From positions 1 through 61,728 of the forward strand of contig JAEZDJ010000075.1 in assembly GCA_023429565.1 (NCBI GenBank): 61,728 bases of DNA, given 5' to 3'. The notes beneath the pieces are model-generated. The model made no database searches and was not told the origin of the DNA. It was given only the letters and a program-made list of their open reading frames with translations. Below, piece by piece: positions 41,797 to 49,202 of the stretch; positions within the stretch are counted from its first letter, which is position 1, and each line of letters starts with the position of its first letter. A program made the translations under genes and the position numbers. This stretch comes from Actinomycetes bacterium. Its GTDB lineage: Bacteria; Actinomycetota; Coriobacteriia; Coriobacteriales; Eggerthellaceae.

Positions 41797-44640
41797 CTAC
41801 GCCTCGATGGGCGCATACGTCAGGTCGTAGCGCTTGCCAGTGGCCTCATCAAGCAGATTGCCCTGCTCCGCGTCGTACAGGTAGCCGTAATTGGCGTCAT
41901 GATAGGCATTGGTCGCAGGATCTATCATCCAGCCGCTTTCCGGATCGTAGACATAGGGAAGATCGCCCAACGTGGCATAGCCCAACTCCACATTCCACGT
42001 GAGACTCTCAGGAACCTCATAGGGCGCGGCAGCCTCGCCAGGATGGCAGCGCACGCCGCCCACGAAGACGATTTCATCGCGTTCCATCGTGTACACCTTG
42101 CCGGTCTCGTCATCGACCAACACCTCGCCTGCGGCGTCATAGCGCCAGCCGGTATGGGCGTCGTGGTACCCCTTGGTGCGGGGATTGATGAGCCAGCCGG
42201 ATTCGTCGAGACGGTAATTCGTGCCCTTCTGGAACAGGCTGTTGCTCTGCCACACGTATTCGTAGCCTTCGGGAACCTCGATGGGCGGCTGCGGCATCTC
42301 GAACGGGATGGGCTCACGGGCAAGCCCCTGATCGCTCGGCATGACCGTGACGCCTGGCTCGGGAGACGAGCCCGGGATGGAGAATTGCGTGTCGGACTGC
42401 CGGAACTCCTTGTCCAACTGACCGCACCGGTAGACCTTGCACATCAGGCCCCGGTTAGCCCACGAACCGCCCATCGGATCGCAATCCCAGTCGTCAACCG
42501 ACGTGAGGACGTTGACGTTTGACTCCAGGCAACCGAAGGGATTGTCGAGGTCGGCCGAGCCGTCGCGCTCGGGGAACCACCAGCCGCGCGGCGTGAACAC
42601 CACGCGGGGGTCGACCTCAGGCTCGACGTTCGCGCGCATCTTGATGCGCCCGCGGCGGGTCTCGATCCAACACCAATCGCCGTATTCGATGCCCAGCTTT
42701 TCAGCCAAGACCGGATTGATGGAAAAGTACGGATCGGGATACAGATAACGGATGCCCTGCATCTGGAAGTGCTCCGAGTGGTGATAGGGCATGAAGCCGC
42801 CGCCCGTCGTCAGCACGATGGGATACTCTTCCGCGATTTCAGGGGTGTCGATCTCGTTCTCTATGCAGCCGATGTAGGTCGGCATGCCCGAATAACCCAA
42901 CTCGCGCAGGATGGTCGAATTGCACTCGACCTTGCCCGAAGGCGTCCAGAAACCGCCGTTGGCAATGAATTTGTTCTGGTGCAACGGCGGGTAATACATG
43001 CGATAGAAGTCGACAAATTCCTCGTAGTTGCTGATGGAAAGACCAAGAGGCTGCAGTATGTGATAGTATGCCTCCTCCTCGGTCTCCCACGGCCACATCT
43101 CGGGATCCTGGCCACACGCCAGCCCCAGCTTGCGCCAAAAGGTCATGTCGGTATGGCGGTCATACAGGGGCTGCATGGCGCGCTTGCCCCCCATGAACGA
43201 ATCGGTGGCACCGTAGTGGGTGACGATGGTGGGACGCTCGAGTGCCCCAGCGGCGGGAAACACATAATCGGAGAGCAGCGCAGCCGGAGTCATCCAATAA
43301 TCGACGGTGACCAGGAATTCGCACTGCTTCAGAGCCTGCAGGGTCATCTTGGCGTCGCCATAGGAGTTGACCGGATTGGTCGCGTTCACGATGAGCGCCC
43401 TCACTTGATAGGGATCGCCCGTGATGATTGCCTTGAACACGCTCGGGCCATGAGCCTCGCAGAACCACTCGGTGGGCAGCGTCTTCCCCCATGTACGCTT
43501 GGCGTTGTCGGATATGAGCTGATAGCCAGGCCACGAAGTGAGTTTGAACTTGTTAGACCCGATCTGCTTTGCCTTTTGTTCCTCAGGCAAGCACTCATTT
43601 GCCTCCATCTCCTCATCGGTGAGGAAATTCAGCGCGGGGCCCGGCATGCCGTCGCCTCCTGGAACATCGAGGTTTCCGCAGATGGCCCGTATCAGCGCGA
43701 TGGTATGGCTGCCAGTCGTGGAAGCGCGACCCATCTGGTCCCACGTGCAGCCCCACTGTATGCAACCGGGCTTGTTCATGGCATACATCTGAGCGACCTG
43801 ACGTATCTGGTCAGGCTCAAGCCACGTTATGGGAGCGGCCCATTCGGGAGTGTATTCGGCAACGTGCTCCCTCAGCTCGTCGAAGCCGTCGCACCATTGC
43901 TCAACGAACTCATAATCGTAAAGACCGCTGTAGATGATGGTGTTCAATATGGCCAAAGCAAGCGCAGCATCCGACCCGGGACGCAACGGCACCCAGAGAT
44001 CCGCTTTGGATGCGGTCTCAGAATAGCGAGGATCGATGACGATCACCTTCAGGCCCGCCTTCTGAAGGTCGGTATAGCCATGCATGCCGCCCAAAGTTGA
44101 GGCGCCTGGGTTCATGCCCCAGAGGATCAGGCATTTCGCACCTGCAAGATCGGTCTCGAACGGAGACCAGCCGGCCACGCACGTCTCCGCCATAAACGTG
44201 GGAATCCAGCACAGGAGCGCATTGTGAAAACCGTTCGGCGATCCAAACTGGTTCAAGAAACGGCGCCGCGCCCAATCGTCGGTGCGCGTGGTTCCGCCAG
44301 CGGTGGCCACCGCCTCCGCCCCGCTTTCGTCCTTGATGCGGTTCAGCCGTTCTGCAACTTCTTGGATTGCCTGATCATAAGGAATCTTCTCCCATTTTCC
44401 CTCGCCCTTCTCGCCCACGCGCTTCAGGGCGTGGTTGATGCGGGCAGGGTGGTTGAGATGCTGGAGCGCGCTGGTTCCTCGGCAGCACAGCCCACTCTGG
44501 TTCGAATAATTGGGATCACCTTCGATCTTGATCACCTCGCCGTCCTTGACGTACGCAAGAACGCCGCAGTTCGCGTGGCAGAAGTAGCACAGTGACTTCA
44601 CCATCTCTACGCCGGGAGCGTGGATATCGATTTCCGTCAT
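41797..44640 (-). CDS. Molybdopterin oxidoreductase A with C-terminal aromatic repeats
   Basis: A 947-residue catalytic subunit. CX2CX3C...C (Cys 18, 21, 25 and 52 or 53) binds a 4Fe-4S cluster. The metal-ligand position is Cys144 (NALLCWIPTFM). Pterin-binding segments include VIDPRYSETASKADLWVPLR and NATNPVNSYGD. There is no Tat signal, so it is probably cytoplasmic. Unusually, after the normal end near residue 780 come two related units (about 806-851 and 893-947), each with an SGW, then P.T, then YHD, then G..YDA, then TGK.Y pattern. GGGGAAGG lies before the ATG. It is followed by ferredoxin and NrfD genes. The substrate is unknown; it resembles acetylene hydratase but lacks its Asp. Confidence 0.93.
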   Translation of the reverse strand: MTEIDIHAPGVEMVKSLCYFCHANCGVLAYVKDGEVIKIEGDPNYSNQSGLCCRGTSALQHLNHPARINHALKRVGEKGEGKWEKIPYDQAIQEVAERLNRIKDESGAEAVATAGGTTRTDDWARRRFLNQFGSPNGFHNALLCWIPTFMAETCVAGWSPFETDLAGAKCLILWGMNPGASTLGGMHGYTDLQKAGLKVIVIDPRYSETASKADLWVPLRPGSDAALALAILNTIIYSGLYDYEFVEQWCDGFDELREHVAEYTPEWAAPITWLEPDQIRQVAQMYAMNKPGCIQWGCTWDQMGRASTTGSHTIALIRAICGNLDVPGGDGMPGPALNFLTDEEMEANECLPEEQKAKQIGSNKFKLTSWPGYQLISDNAKRTWGKTLPTEWFCEAHGPSVFKAIITGDPYQVRALIVNATNPVNSYGDAKMTLQALKQCEFLVTVDYWMTPAALLSDYVFPAAGALERPTIVTHYGATDSFMGGKRAMQPLYDRHTDMTFWRKLGLACGQDPEMWPWETEEEAYYHILQPLGLSISNYEEFVDFYRMYYPPLHQNKFIANGGFWTPSGKVECNSTILRELGYSGMPTYIGCIENEIDTPEIAEEYPIVLTTGGGFMPYHHSEHFQMQGIRYLYPDPYFSINPVLAEKLGIEYGDWCWIETRRGRIKMRANVEPEVDPRVVFTPRGWWFPERDGSADLDNPFGCLESNVNVLTSVDDWDCDPMGGSWANRGLMCKVYRCGQLDKEFRQSDTQFSIPGSSPEPGVTVMPSDQGLAREPIPFEMPQPPIEVPEGYEYVWQSNSLFQKGTNYRLDESGWLINPRTKGYHDAHTGWRYDAAGEVLVDDETGKVYTMERDEIVFVGGVRCHPGEAAAPYEVPESLTWNVELGYATLGDLPYVYDPESGWMIDPATNAYHDANYGYLYDAEQGNLLDEATGKRYDLTYAPIEA

Positions 44641-45002
44641 CTACCTTCCCCTCTTCTTCTCGTCCATTTACCGGTTCGCCCACCTGTCCGATTGCATGCC
44701 CCAAGACCGCAGCAACGAATCACGTGCGCGAGAACCATTCTGAAAGTGTAGGAGAGGCTCCCGGCATGCGCATCACACTAGGAGTTTTAAATCGCGTAAG
44801 CAGGTAGGCCCCTTGGTACTACTCGATCGAAGCCCGTTCGAGCCCCCTGCCGCTCATCCGGGTATCCCGCCGTTCGGCGAGAACCCGCCCCCACACAGAA
44901 TCTCTCGCGTATCCGTCCGCACCCCCGCGCGAATCATCACCCGTGGCACATCCGCCACCCCGTCTTGGCTCCTCTCGCCAACATGACAGCCTCGTTCTGT
45001 AA

Positions 45003-45018
45003 AACACTGTTCAGTGTT
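45003..45018. promoter_or_regulatory. Palindromic operator candidate
   Basis: AACACTG-TT-CAGTGTT is a perfect 7-bp dyad around two bases, 16 bp upstream of a -35 box. The shape suits a dimeric helix-turn-helix regulator. None is encoded nearby in the cluster. Confidence 0.7.
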
Positions 45019-45034
45019 AGCCGCAGACTAGTAC

Positions 45035-45062
45035 TTGATATAGTCAGCTACTTGATTATAAC
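45035..45062 (+). promoter_or_regulatory. Promoter toward the metallo-beta-lactamase gene
   Basis: TTGATA (45035-45040), a 16-bp spacer and TATAAC (45057-45062) form a sigma-70-like promoter. Confidence 0.6.
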
Positions 45063-45300
45063 CATTACTCAAAAAACCTACCACCTCCGGCAAACGTTTT
45101 GTGGAAAAAAAATGCCGGGCAGACCGGTGCACATGCGTTGGCCAAGCAGCTGCCAAAGTCAAGGACCCTCGCACGTCCAACCCGAAGGCATGTGGCGCAC
45201 CGGCAACAAGCCTCTGTATTCCTCCTGCATGGAAAGCGCTATTATGAGACGACGTCAACCTTCTGGCATAAGTCCAGCGACACAAACCGAGGAGAACGAC

Positions 45301-46098
45301 ATGGGCAAGAAGAAGCACGTTTTCACCTTCATGGGAACCGGGGCCGGTTGCGGCGTCCCCGCCTTTTTCTGCGACTGCCCCGCCTGCGAAGAGGCCCGCC
45401 GCGACCCGCGTGCGCGGCGAGGAGACTGCGGCGTCATGGTGCGCGGGCAAAAGACCGTGCTCATCGACACGCCCCCCGACACCCGCCATCAGCTGCTGCG
45501 CGAAAACGTGCGGGACATCGACGAGCTCCTCTACACCCATGCGCACTTTGATCACGTCGGAGGCCTGGGAGAGCTGGAATACCTGGTGCAATTGGTGAGG
45601 AAAGAGCCGTTGCCCACATCGGGGAGCGCGCCGACCCTTGCGAGCATCTGCCAGGAATTTCATTACATGACCGAATGCCTTGCCCTGAACGAGCTCGAGC
45701 CGTTCGCGACATTCGACATCGACGGCACGCGCTACACGGCACTGCCCGTCACACATGCTCCCGGCACCTATGGCTATCTGATCGAGACCGAGGAAACGCG
45801 GCTGTTTTACGCCTCTGACACCGGCAAGCTTCCACCCGAAACGGCGGAGCGCGTGCGAGGCGTCGACGTCATGGCGCTCGATGCGACGTTTTGGAAGAGG
45901 AACTGGTCGCCTGAAGCGCACCACAGCGTGCAGGAGACCATCGAGGAGGGCCTCTCCCTGGATGTCGGGACGCTCTACCTCACTCACCTGGCCATGCATT
46001 ACGACGAGCCGATCACCCTCGTCCAGCTTGAAGAGTACCTGGCCCCGTACGAGGGCCGCGTCCGTCCCGCAGCCGACGGCCTCTCGATCGACCTGTGA
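45301..46098 (+). CDS. Metallo-beta-lactamase-fold hydrolase, PhnP-like
   Basis: A 265-residue soluble protein. The start FTFMGTGAGCGVPAFFCDCPACEEAR carries the glycine-rich turn and CDCPAC cysteines seen in PhnP phosphodiesterases. YTHAHFDHVGGL supplies the HxHxDH metal ligands. VTHAPGTYGY, YASDTGKLP and LTHLAMHYD provide the rest. It probably hydrolyses a cyclic phosphate or another phosphodiester, but there are no phosphonate genes nearby. GAGGAGAACG precedes the ATG. It diverges from the molybdoenzyme cluster and converges with the ArsS gene, so it may be separately controlled. Confidence 0.9.
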   Translation: MGKKKHVFTFMGTGAGCGVPAFFCDCPACEEARRDPRARRGDCGVMVRGQKTVLIDTPPDTRHQLLRENVRDIDELLYTHAHFDHVGGLGELEYLVQLVRKEPLPTSGSAPTLASICQEFHYMTECLALNELEPFATFDIDGTRYTALPVTHAPGTYGYLIETEETRLFYASDTGKLPPETAERVRGVDVMALDATFWKRNWSPEAHHSVQETIEEGLSLDVGTLYLTHLAMHYDEPITLVQLEEYLAPYEGRVRPAADGLSIDL

Positions 46099-46144
46099 GC
46101 GAGACCACGTCCACCTCGTCCACGCGCGCCGGCATTGCCGGGAA

Positions 46145-46165
46145 GGAGCGTGTCTGACGCGCTCC
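46145..46165. terminator. Weak hairpin between convergent genes
   Basis: GGAGCG and CGCTCC pair around a 9-nt loop in the 161-bp gap between the metallo-beta-lactamase and ArsS genes. There is no T-run. Confidence 0.35.
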
Positions 46166-46259
46166 ACCGGAGCAGGAACGGCGGCCCCCTCTCTGGCCAG
46201 GAAGGCGGGGCATCGGCACCCTGAGAGACAGGCGCCTCGCCCCGCCGGACTACTCGAAC

Positions 46260-47249
46260 CTAGGTGGTGGAACCTCCGCAGCTGCTGCCTGCACCGGCAC
46301 AGCAGGCATAGCAATGATTGCCGAACGCGATGTCCCTCTGCAGGGGCAGTGCCCCGTCTCGGGCGTAATCGGCAATGGTCAGGCCATTGGTGCAGGAGAG
46401 GCCTGCCGCCTGATTGAAATCGCAATCGTACAGTGAGCCGTCCCACCCCACCGACAGCTGGTTTCGGCACATCATGTTGGGAACGGCTCCGGAATTGAAC
46501 GCGTTGACGAGTTTTTCCAGGTAGCCTTCAAGATTCCCCGTCTCGAACAAACGGTTTCCAAACCGCCCCAAGGGATTGTTGACGATGGCGTACAGATTGT
46601 CGAACGTGACGCCGAAGTCGGCTGAAAGCCTTTGGCGGTATTCGTCCTCAAGCGCCTTCTGGTCAGGGGCCAGGAAGGCCCCTCCGGGGTTGTACACGAG
46701 ATTGAGTGCCAGATCGCCGTTAGCGCCATACCCCAGGGCATTGAACTCCTTCATCATGGCGATGACGGGATCGAAGGTGTCGGCACCGCGCTGACGCTCG
46801 GCCGCCCGTCTGGCGTAATGGGGCAACGAGGCAAACACCGTCACGCCCAACTCCGCAAAAACGGCAGGCAGGTGGCGATAGGGATCATCATGCAGGACAA
46901 CCAGGTTGGAACGAACGATGGTGTCGATGCCGCGCGCGGCGGCCTCGCGGATGAACCACTCGAAATCCGGATTCATTTCCGGCGCACCGCCCGTCACGTC
47001 GAGGGTCTTGAACCCATAGGAGCGGCATACTTCCAGGCAATTGCCGAGCGTCTCGCGCGACATGACCTCCGTGCGGTTCGGTCCCGCTTCCATATGGCAA
47101 TGCTTGCAAGCCAGGTTGCAGAGCCGCCCGACATTGACCTGCAACACGTCAAGCCGCTCGCGAGTATGCCGCGTCTCCTCGTCCGTCCTCTCCTGAAAGC
47201 GAGGAAACGAATCCATGATGTCCTGGGCCTGCCTGTCGGTCGCGGGCAT
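46260..47249 (-). CDS. arsS: Radical SAM protein ArsS (arsenosugar biosynthesis type)
   Basis: A 329-residue radical SAM protein. The cluster motif is CNLACKHCHMEAGPNRTE. LDVTGGAPEMNPDF and VRSNLVVLHDDPYRHLP are hallmarks of ArsS, which forms 5'-deoxyadenosyl-dimethylarsine or similar in arsenosugar synthesis. The C-terminal Cys-rich tail NHCYACCAGAGSSCGG is typical; members may carry selenocysteine there but here all are Cys. It starts 4 nt after the peroxidase-like gene, in the same operon. No arsM methyltransferase is in the window. The assignment is by motif; the substrate in this organism is inferred. Confidence 0.92.
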   Translation of the reverse strand: MPATDRQAQDIMDSFPRFQERTDEETRHTRERLDVLQVNVGRLCNLACKHCHMEAGPNRTEVMSRETLGNCLEVCRSYGFKTLDVTGGAPEMNPDFEWFIREAAARGIDTIVRSNLVVLHDDPYRHLPAVFAELGVTVFASLPHYARRAAERQRGADTFDPVIAMMKEFNALGYGANGDLALNLVYNPGGAFLAPDQKALEDEYRQRLSADFGVTFDNLYAIVNNPLGRFGNRLFETGNLEGYLEKLVNAFNSGAVPNMMCRNQLSVGWDGSLYDCDFNQAAGLSCTNGLTIADYARDGALPLQRDIAFGNHCYACCAGAGSSCGGSTT

Positions 47250-47253
47250 GGGA

Positions 47254-47586
47254 TCACATTTCCAGCTGTTTGACGATGTTCTTCATCTGCACGCCGTGCA
47301 CGAGCGAAGCGCCGCCCCGGATGGCGTTCGCCACATGGAAGGCCTCGGTCATCTGGTCTTCCGTGACGCCTTTCTCCAAACACGACTGCGTGTAGGAATC
47401 GATGCAGTAAGGGCATTGCACCGTGGCCGCGACGGCAAGGGCGATCAGGGCCTTTTCGCGGGCCGTGAGGGCCCCCTCTTCGAACACCTTGCCATAATAG
47501 GCCATGTAGAGATCCCACAGTTCCGGAGCCTCTTCCCCCATCGACGAAAATTTCCCCAGATCTTCCGGCTTGTAATAGGTCTCCAT
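47254..47586 (-). CDS. Arsenosugar-associated AhpD/carboxymuconolactone decarboxylase-like protein
   Basis: A 110-residue alpha-helical protein. The AhpD-type motif is CPYCIDSYTQSCLEKG, with a redox-active CX2C. ALTAREKALIALAVAATVQ and EAFHVANAIRGGASLVHG are typical. The peroxidase-like family is repeatedly found beside arsS. It could reduce or detoxify peroxides or act on arsenical intermediates; its exact reaction is unknown. The ATG at 47586 has GGGGAAGGGAAG upstream. It is the first gene of the arsS pair with a good promoter in front. Confidence 0.92.
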   Translation of the reverse strand: METYYKPEDLGKFSSMGEEAPELWDLYMAYYGKVFEEGALTAREKALIALAVAATVQCPYCIDSYTQSCLEKGVTEDQMTEAFHVANAIRGGASLVHGVQMKNIVKQLEM

Positions 47587-47637
47587 GTCTTCCCTTCCCC
47601 TCACTTGATAGATCACGTCTGTTAGTTGGGTATGGCA

Positions 47638-47666
47638 ATTATAGCGCGCCTCAAGAGCGACGGCAA
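47638..47666 (-). promoter_or_regulatory. Promoter of the arsS operon
   Basis: TTGCCG (47666-47661), 17 bp and TATAAT (47643-47638) on the minus strand, about 50 bp before the first start codon. Confidence 0.7.
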
Positions 47667-47864
47667 CGAAAGAGCGCATTGGACGGACGGCCTTTCAGAA
47701 ACCCAACGGAACGGCACGCCGCCAGCGGGGGAAGAGGGGCGATGCGCACGATCACAAGGGGGCCGGCCGCAAATCAACCCGAGGACAAGTTCCTTCCCCC
47801 CTGACGCTCATGGAGAGTTCCTGCCGTCCAGCCTTTTTCAAAAATCACCGGTGCCGGCGTGTCC

Positions 47865-48070
47865 TATACTGGGGATATCCGATCATTCGGATTCGCAAGC
47901 GCAATGATGCGCTGCCCGTTTTTCCATCATCGTGACATGGTGCAAGACGCATACGCTCTCGGCTGCCGAGGGTGCCGGTCTCCCTTTCACTCCATGATCG
48001 AAACCGCTGACCCCTGCGAACGCAGGGGCTGAGCCAGTCTGCGTGACGTCTATCTGGCACGCAGACTGGC
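47865..48070 (+). promoter_or_regulatory. Promoter and structured leader of the DUF2798 gene
   Basis: A -10-like TATACT (47865-47870) is followed by a 16-bp dyad ATCCGA-TCAT-TCGGAT (47877-47892). The leader then holds two strong hairpins: CCCCTGCG-AA-CGCAGGGG (48011-48028), and a 13-bp stem GCCAGTCTGCGTG (48033-48045) pairing with 48058-48070 around 12 nt. The start codon is 34 nt later. The gene-less stretch 47587-48103 contains nothing else I recognise. This could be a riboswitch or attenuator of no class I recognise. Confidence 0.6.
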
Positions 48071-48103
48071 GACCGCACAACGTTGAACAAGAGAAAGGAC
48101 ACC

Positions 48104-48814
48104 ATGCCCCCCAGGTCTGACACACGCCCGAACCGGGATGCCCGCAACACTGCCTATCTCCGCTGCCTCCGAGGGCAGATCACGGCACCGACCTCCGGGA
48201 AGGAGCGCGTCTTCTTCCAGGCGATCATGGTGCTGTTCATGTCATCATGCATGGTGACGCTCAACGCGCTTCTGCGGCAGACCGGCTCTCCGTCGGTTGA
48301 GCTCTCCGGCGTTTTGTACGAGTATCCCATCATGTTCTGCATCGCGTTCGTCGTGCGCGTCTTCGTAGCCAACCCCCTCGTCGACCGCATTGTGCCCCAT
48401 GTTCCGGCATCCCTTTCCGGCGTCAGGCGCGCGCTGGCCATGACGGCCATCAACGTGGGCATCATGGCCACCATCATGACCTTTTTCGGGACGCTCGTCT
48501 CACGGGGTCCCGAGGGCTTCAGCTGGATGGAAGCCGTCTCGAATGCCCCGATTTCCGTCCTCATGGCATTTGCCGTGAACTTCCTGGCCATCGGCCCCCT
48601 GGTGAAAATCGCATACACGCAGGCCGTGAAGCCCCGGCTCCTTTCAATCTTGCAGAGGACCCGCCGGGCGAGCAAGGTGCTGTCCCACAAACTTCACGCC
48701 GCCTTCTCGCGATCAGGGAGGGAAAAGATGGAGCACGAGGGCCCGAACGGCAAGAAAGAGTGCCAGCCTTCCGAAAGGCCATGCGCCATCCCCCCGAAAA
48801 CCTTTCCAAAGTGA
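48104..48814 (+). CDS. DUF2798-family membrane protein
   Basis: A 236-residue protein with four hydrophobic helices arranged as two DUF2798-type repeats (FFQAIMVLFMSSCMVTLNALL and ALAMTAINVGIMATIMTFFG), each ending before a VN or VANPLV-like motif. A basic, polar C-terminal tail of about 65 residues follows. The function of the family is unknown. The ATG at 48104 was chosen for GAAAGGA upstream; an in-frame TTG seven codons earlier is less likely. The structured leader suggests control at RNA level. Confidence 0.85.
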   Translation: MPPRSDTRPNRDARNTAYLRCLRGQITAPTSGKERVFFQAIMVLFMSSCMVTLNALLRQTGSPSVELSGVLYEYPIMFCIAFVVRVFVANPLVDRIVPHVPASLSGVRRALAMTAINVGIMATIMTFFGTLVSRGPEGFSWMEAVSNAPISVLMAFAVNFLAIGPLVKIAYTQAVKPRLLSILQRTRRASKVLSHKLHAAFSRSGREKMEHEGPNGKKECQPSERPCAIPPKTFPK

Positions 48815-48815
48815 C

Positions 48816-48844
48816 TTGATAAATACTAGATATCATCTTATAAT
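48816..48844 (+). promoter_or_regulatory. Strong sigma-70 promoter
   Basis: TTGATA (48816-48821), a 17-bp AT-rich spacer and consensus TATAAT (48839-48844), immediately after the DUF2798 stop codon. Confidence 0.85.
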
Positions 48845-48850
48845 GGAGAA

Positions 48851-48910
48851 GGTCTGAAACACAGGAGCCGGAAAGCAACGGGATGCTTTCCGGCTCTCTC
48901 ATTTTCTTCT
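48851..48910 (+). ncRNA. Candidate short RNA / attenuated leader
   Basis: The promoter at 48816-48844 would start near 48851, and a terminator hairpin ends near 48896 with a T-rich tail, so the default product is about 50-60 nt with no start codon and reading frame of note. Read-through would enter the MFS gene 300 nt downstream. Existence of the RNA is inferred. Confidence 0.45.
48865..48905 (+). terminator. Intrinsic terminator right after a promoter
   Basis: GAGCCGGAAAGCA (48865-48877) pairs perfectly with 48884-48896 around ACGGGA and is followed by TCTCATTTTCTTCT. Confidence 0.85.
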
Positions 48911-49202
48911 CAGACAGATGCCCCTTCCAAGGGGAGCGCCCGACAGCAATGAGCGGGCGCCTCTTGCCACGCCTCTTCCCTTGGGCCACGGCGAAGATGC
49001 GCGCCGCATCCCAAAACCTTCGCCAAACGGGCCCACGGCTACCTTTTATCACGCCCTCATACCCTCGTGAGGATGAAAATAGGCAAGACCTAGTACGCAC
49101 AGCTGTATATTCTTGCGCGCGCAACCGGTACAATTCGTACAGCATCGCGGACGCTTGGGACACACCCGCGTGCCGTGGCACCATACCGGAGAGAGGGGAT
49201 CT

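Larger units (their letters stand above)
44641..45300. other. Divergent control region of the molybdoenzyme cluster
   Basis: No gene between the oxidoreductase A start and the metallo-beta-lactamase gene. The segment 45000-45070 is AT-rich and holds a palindrome and a good plus-strand promoter (entries below). The plus-strand transcript would have a leader of about 230 nt. No clear minus-strand promoter could be chosen. Confidence 0.5.

Noticed and set aside
36691..44640. Naming the molybdoenzymes acetylene hydratases
   Set aside because: The cysteine layout is similar, but the essential Asp is missing in both, so only the superfamily and predicted Cys ligand are claimed.
46260..46330. Selenocysteine at the end of ArsS
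   Set aside because: The tail positions are read as Cys codons and the frame ends in an ordinary stop, so no recoding is needed.
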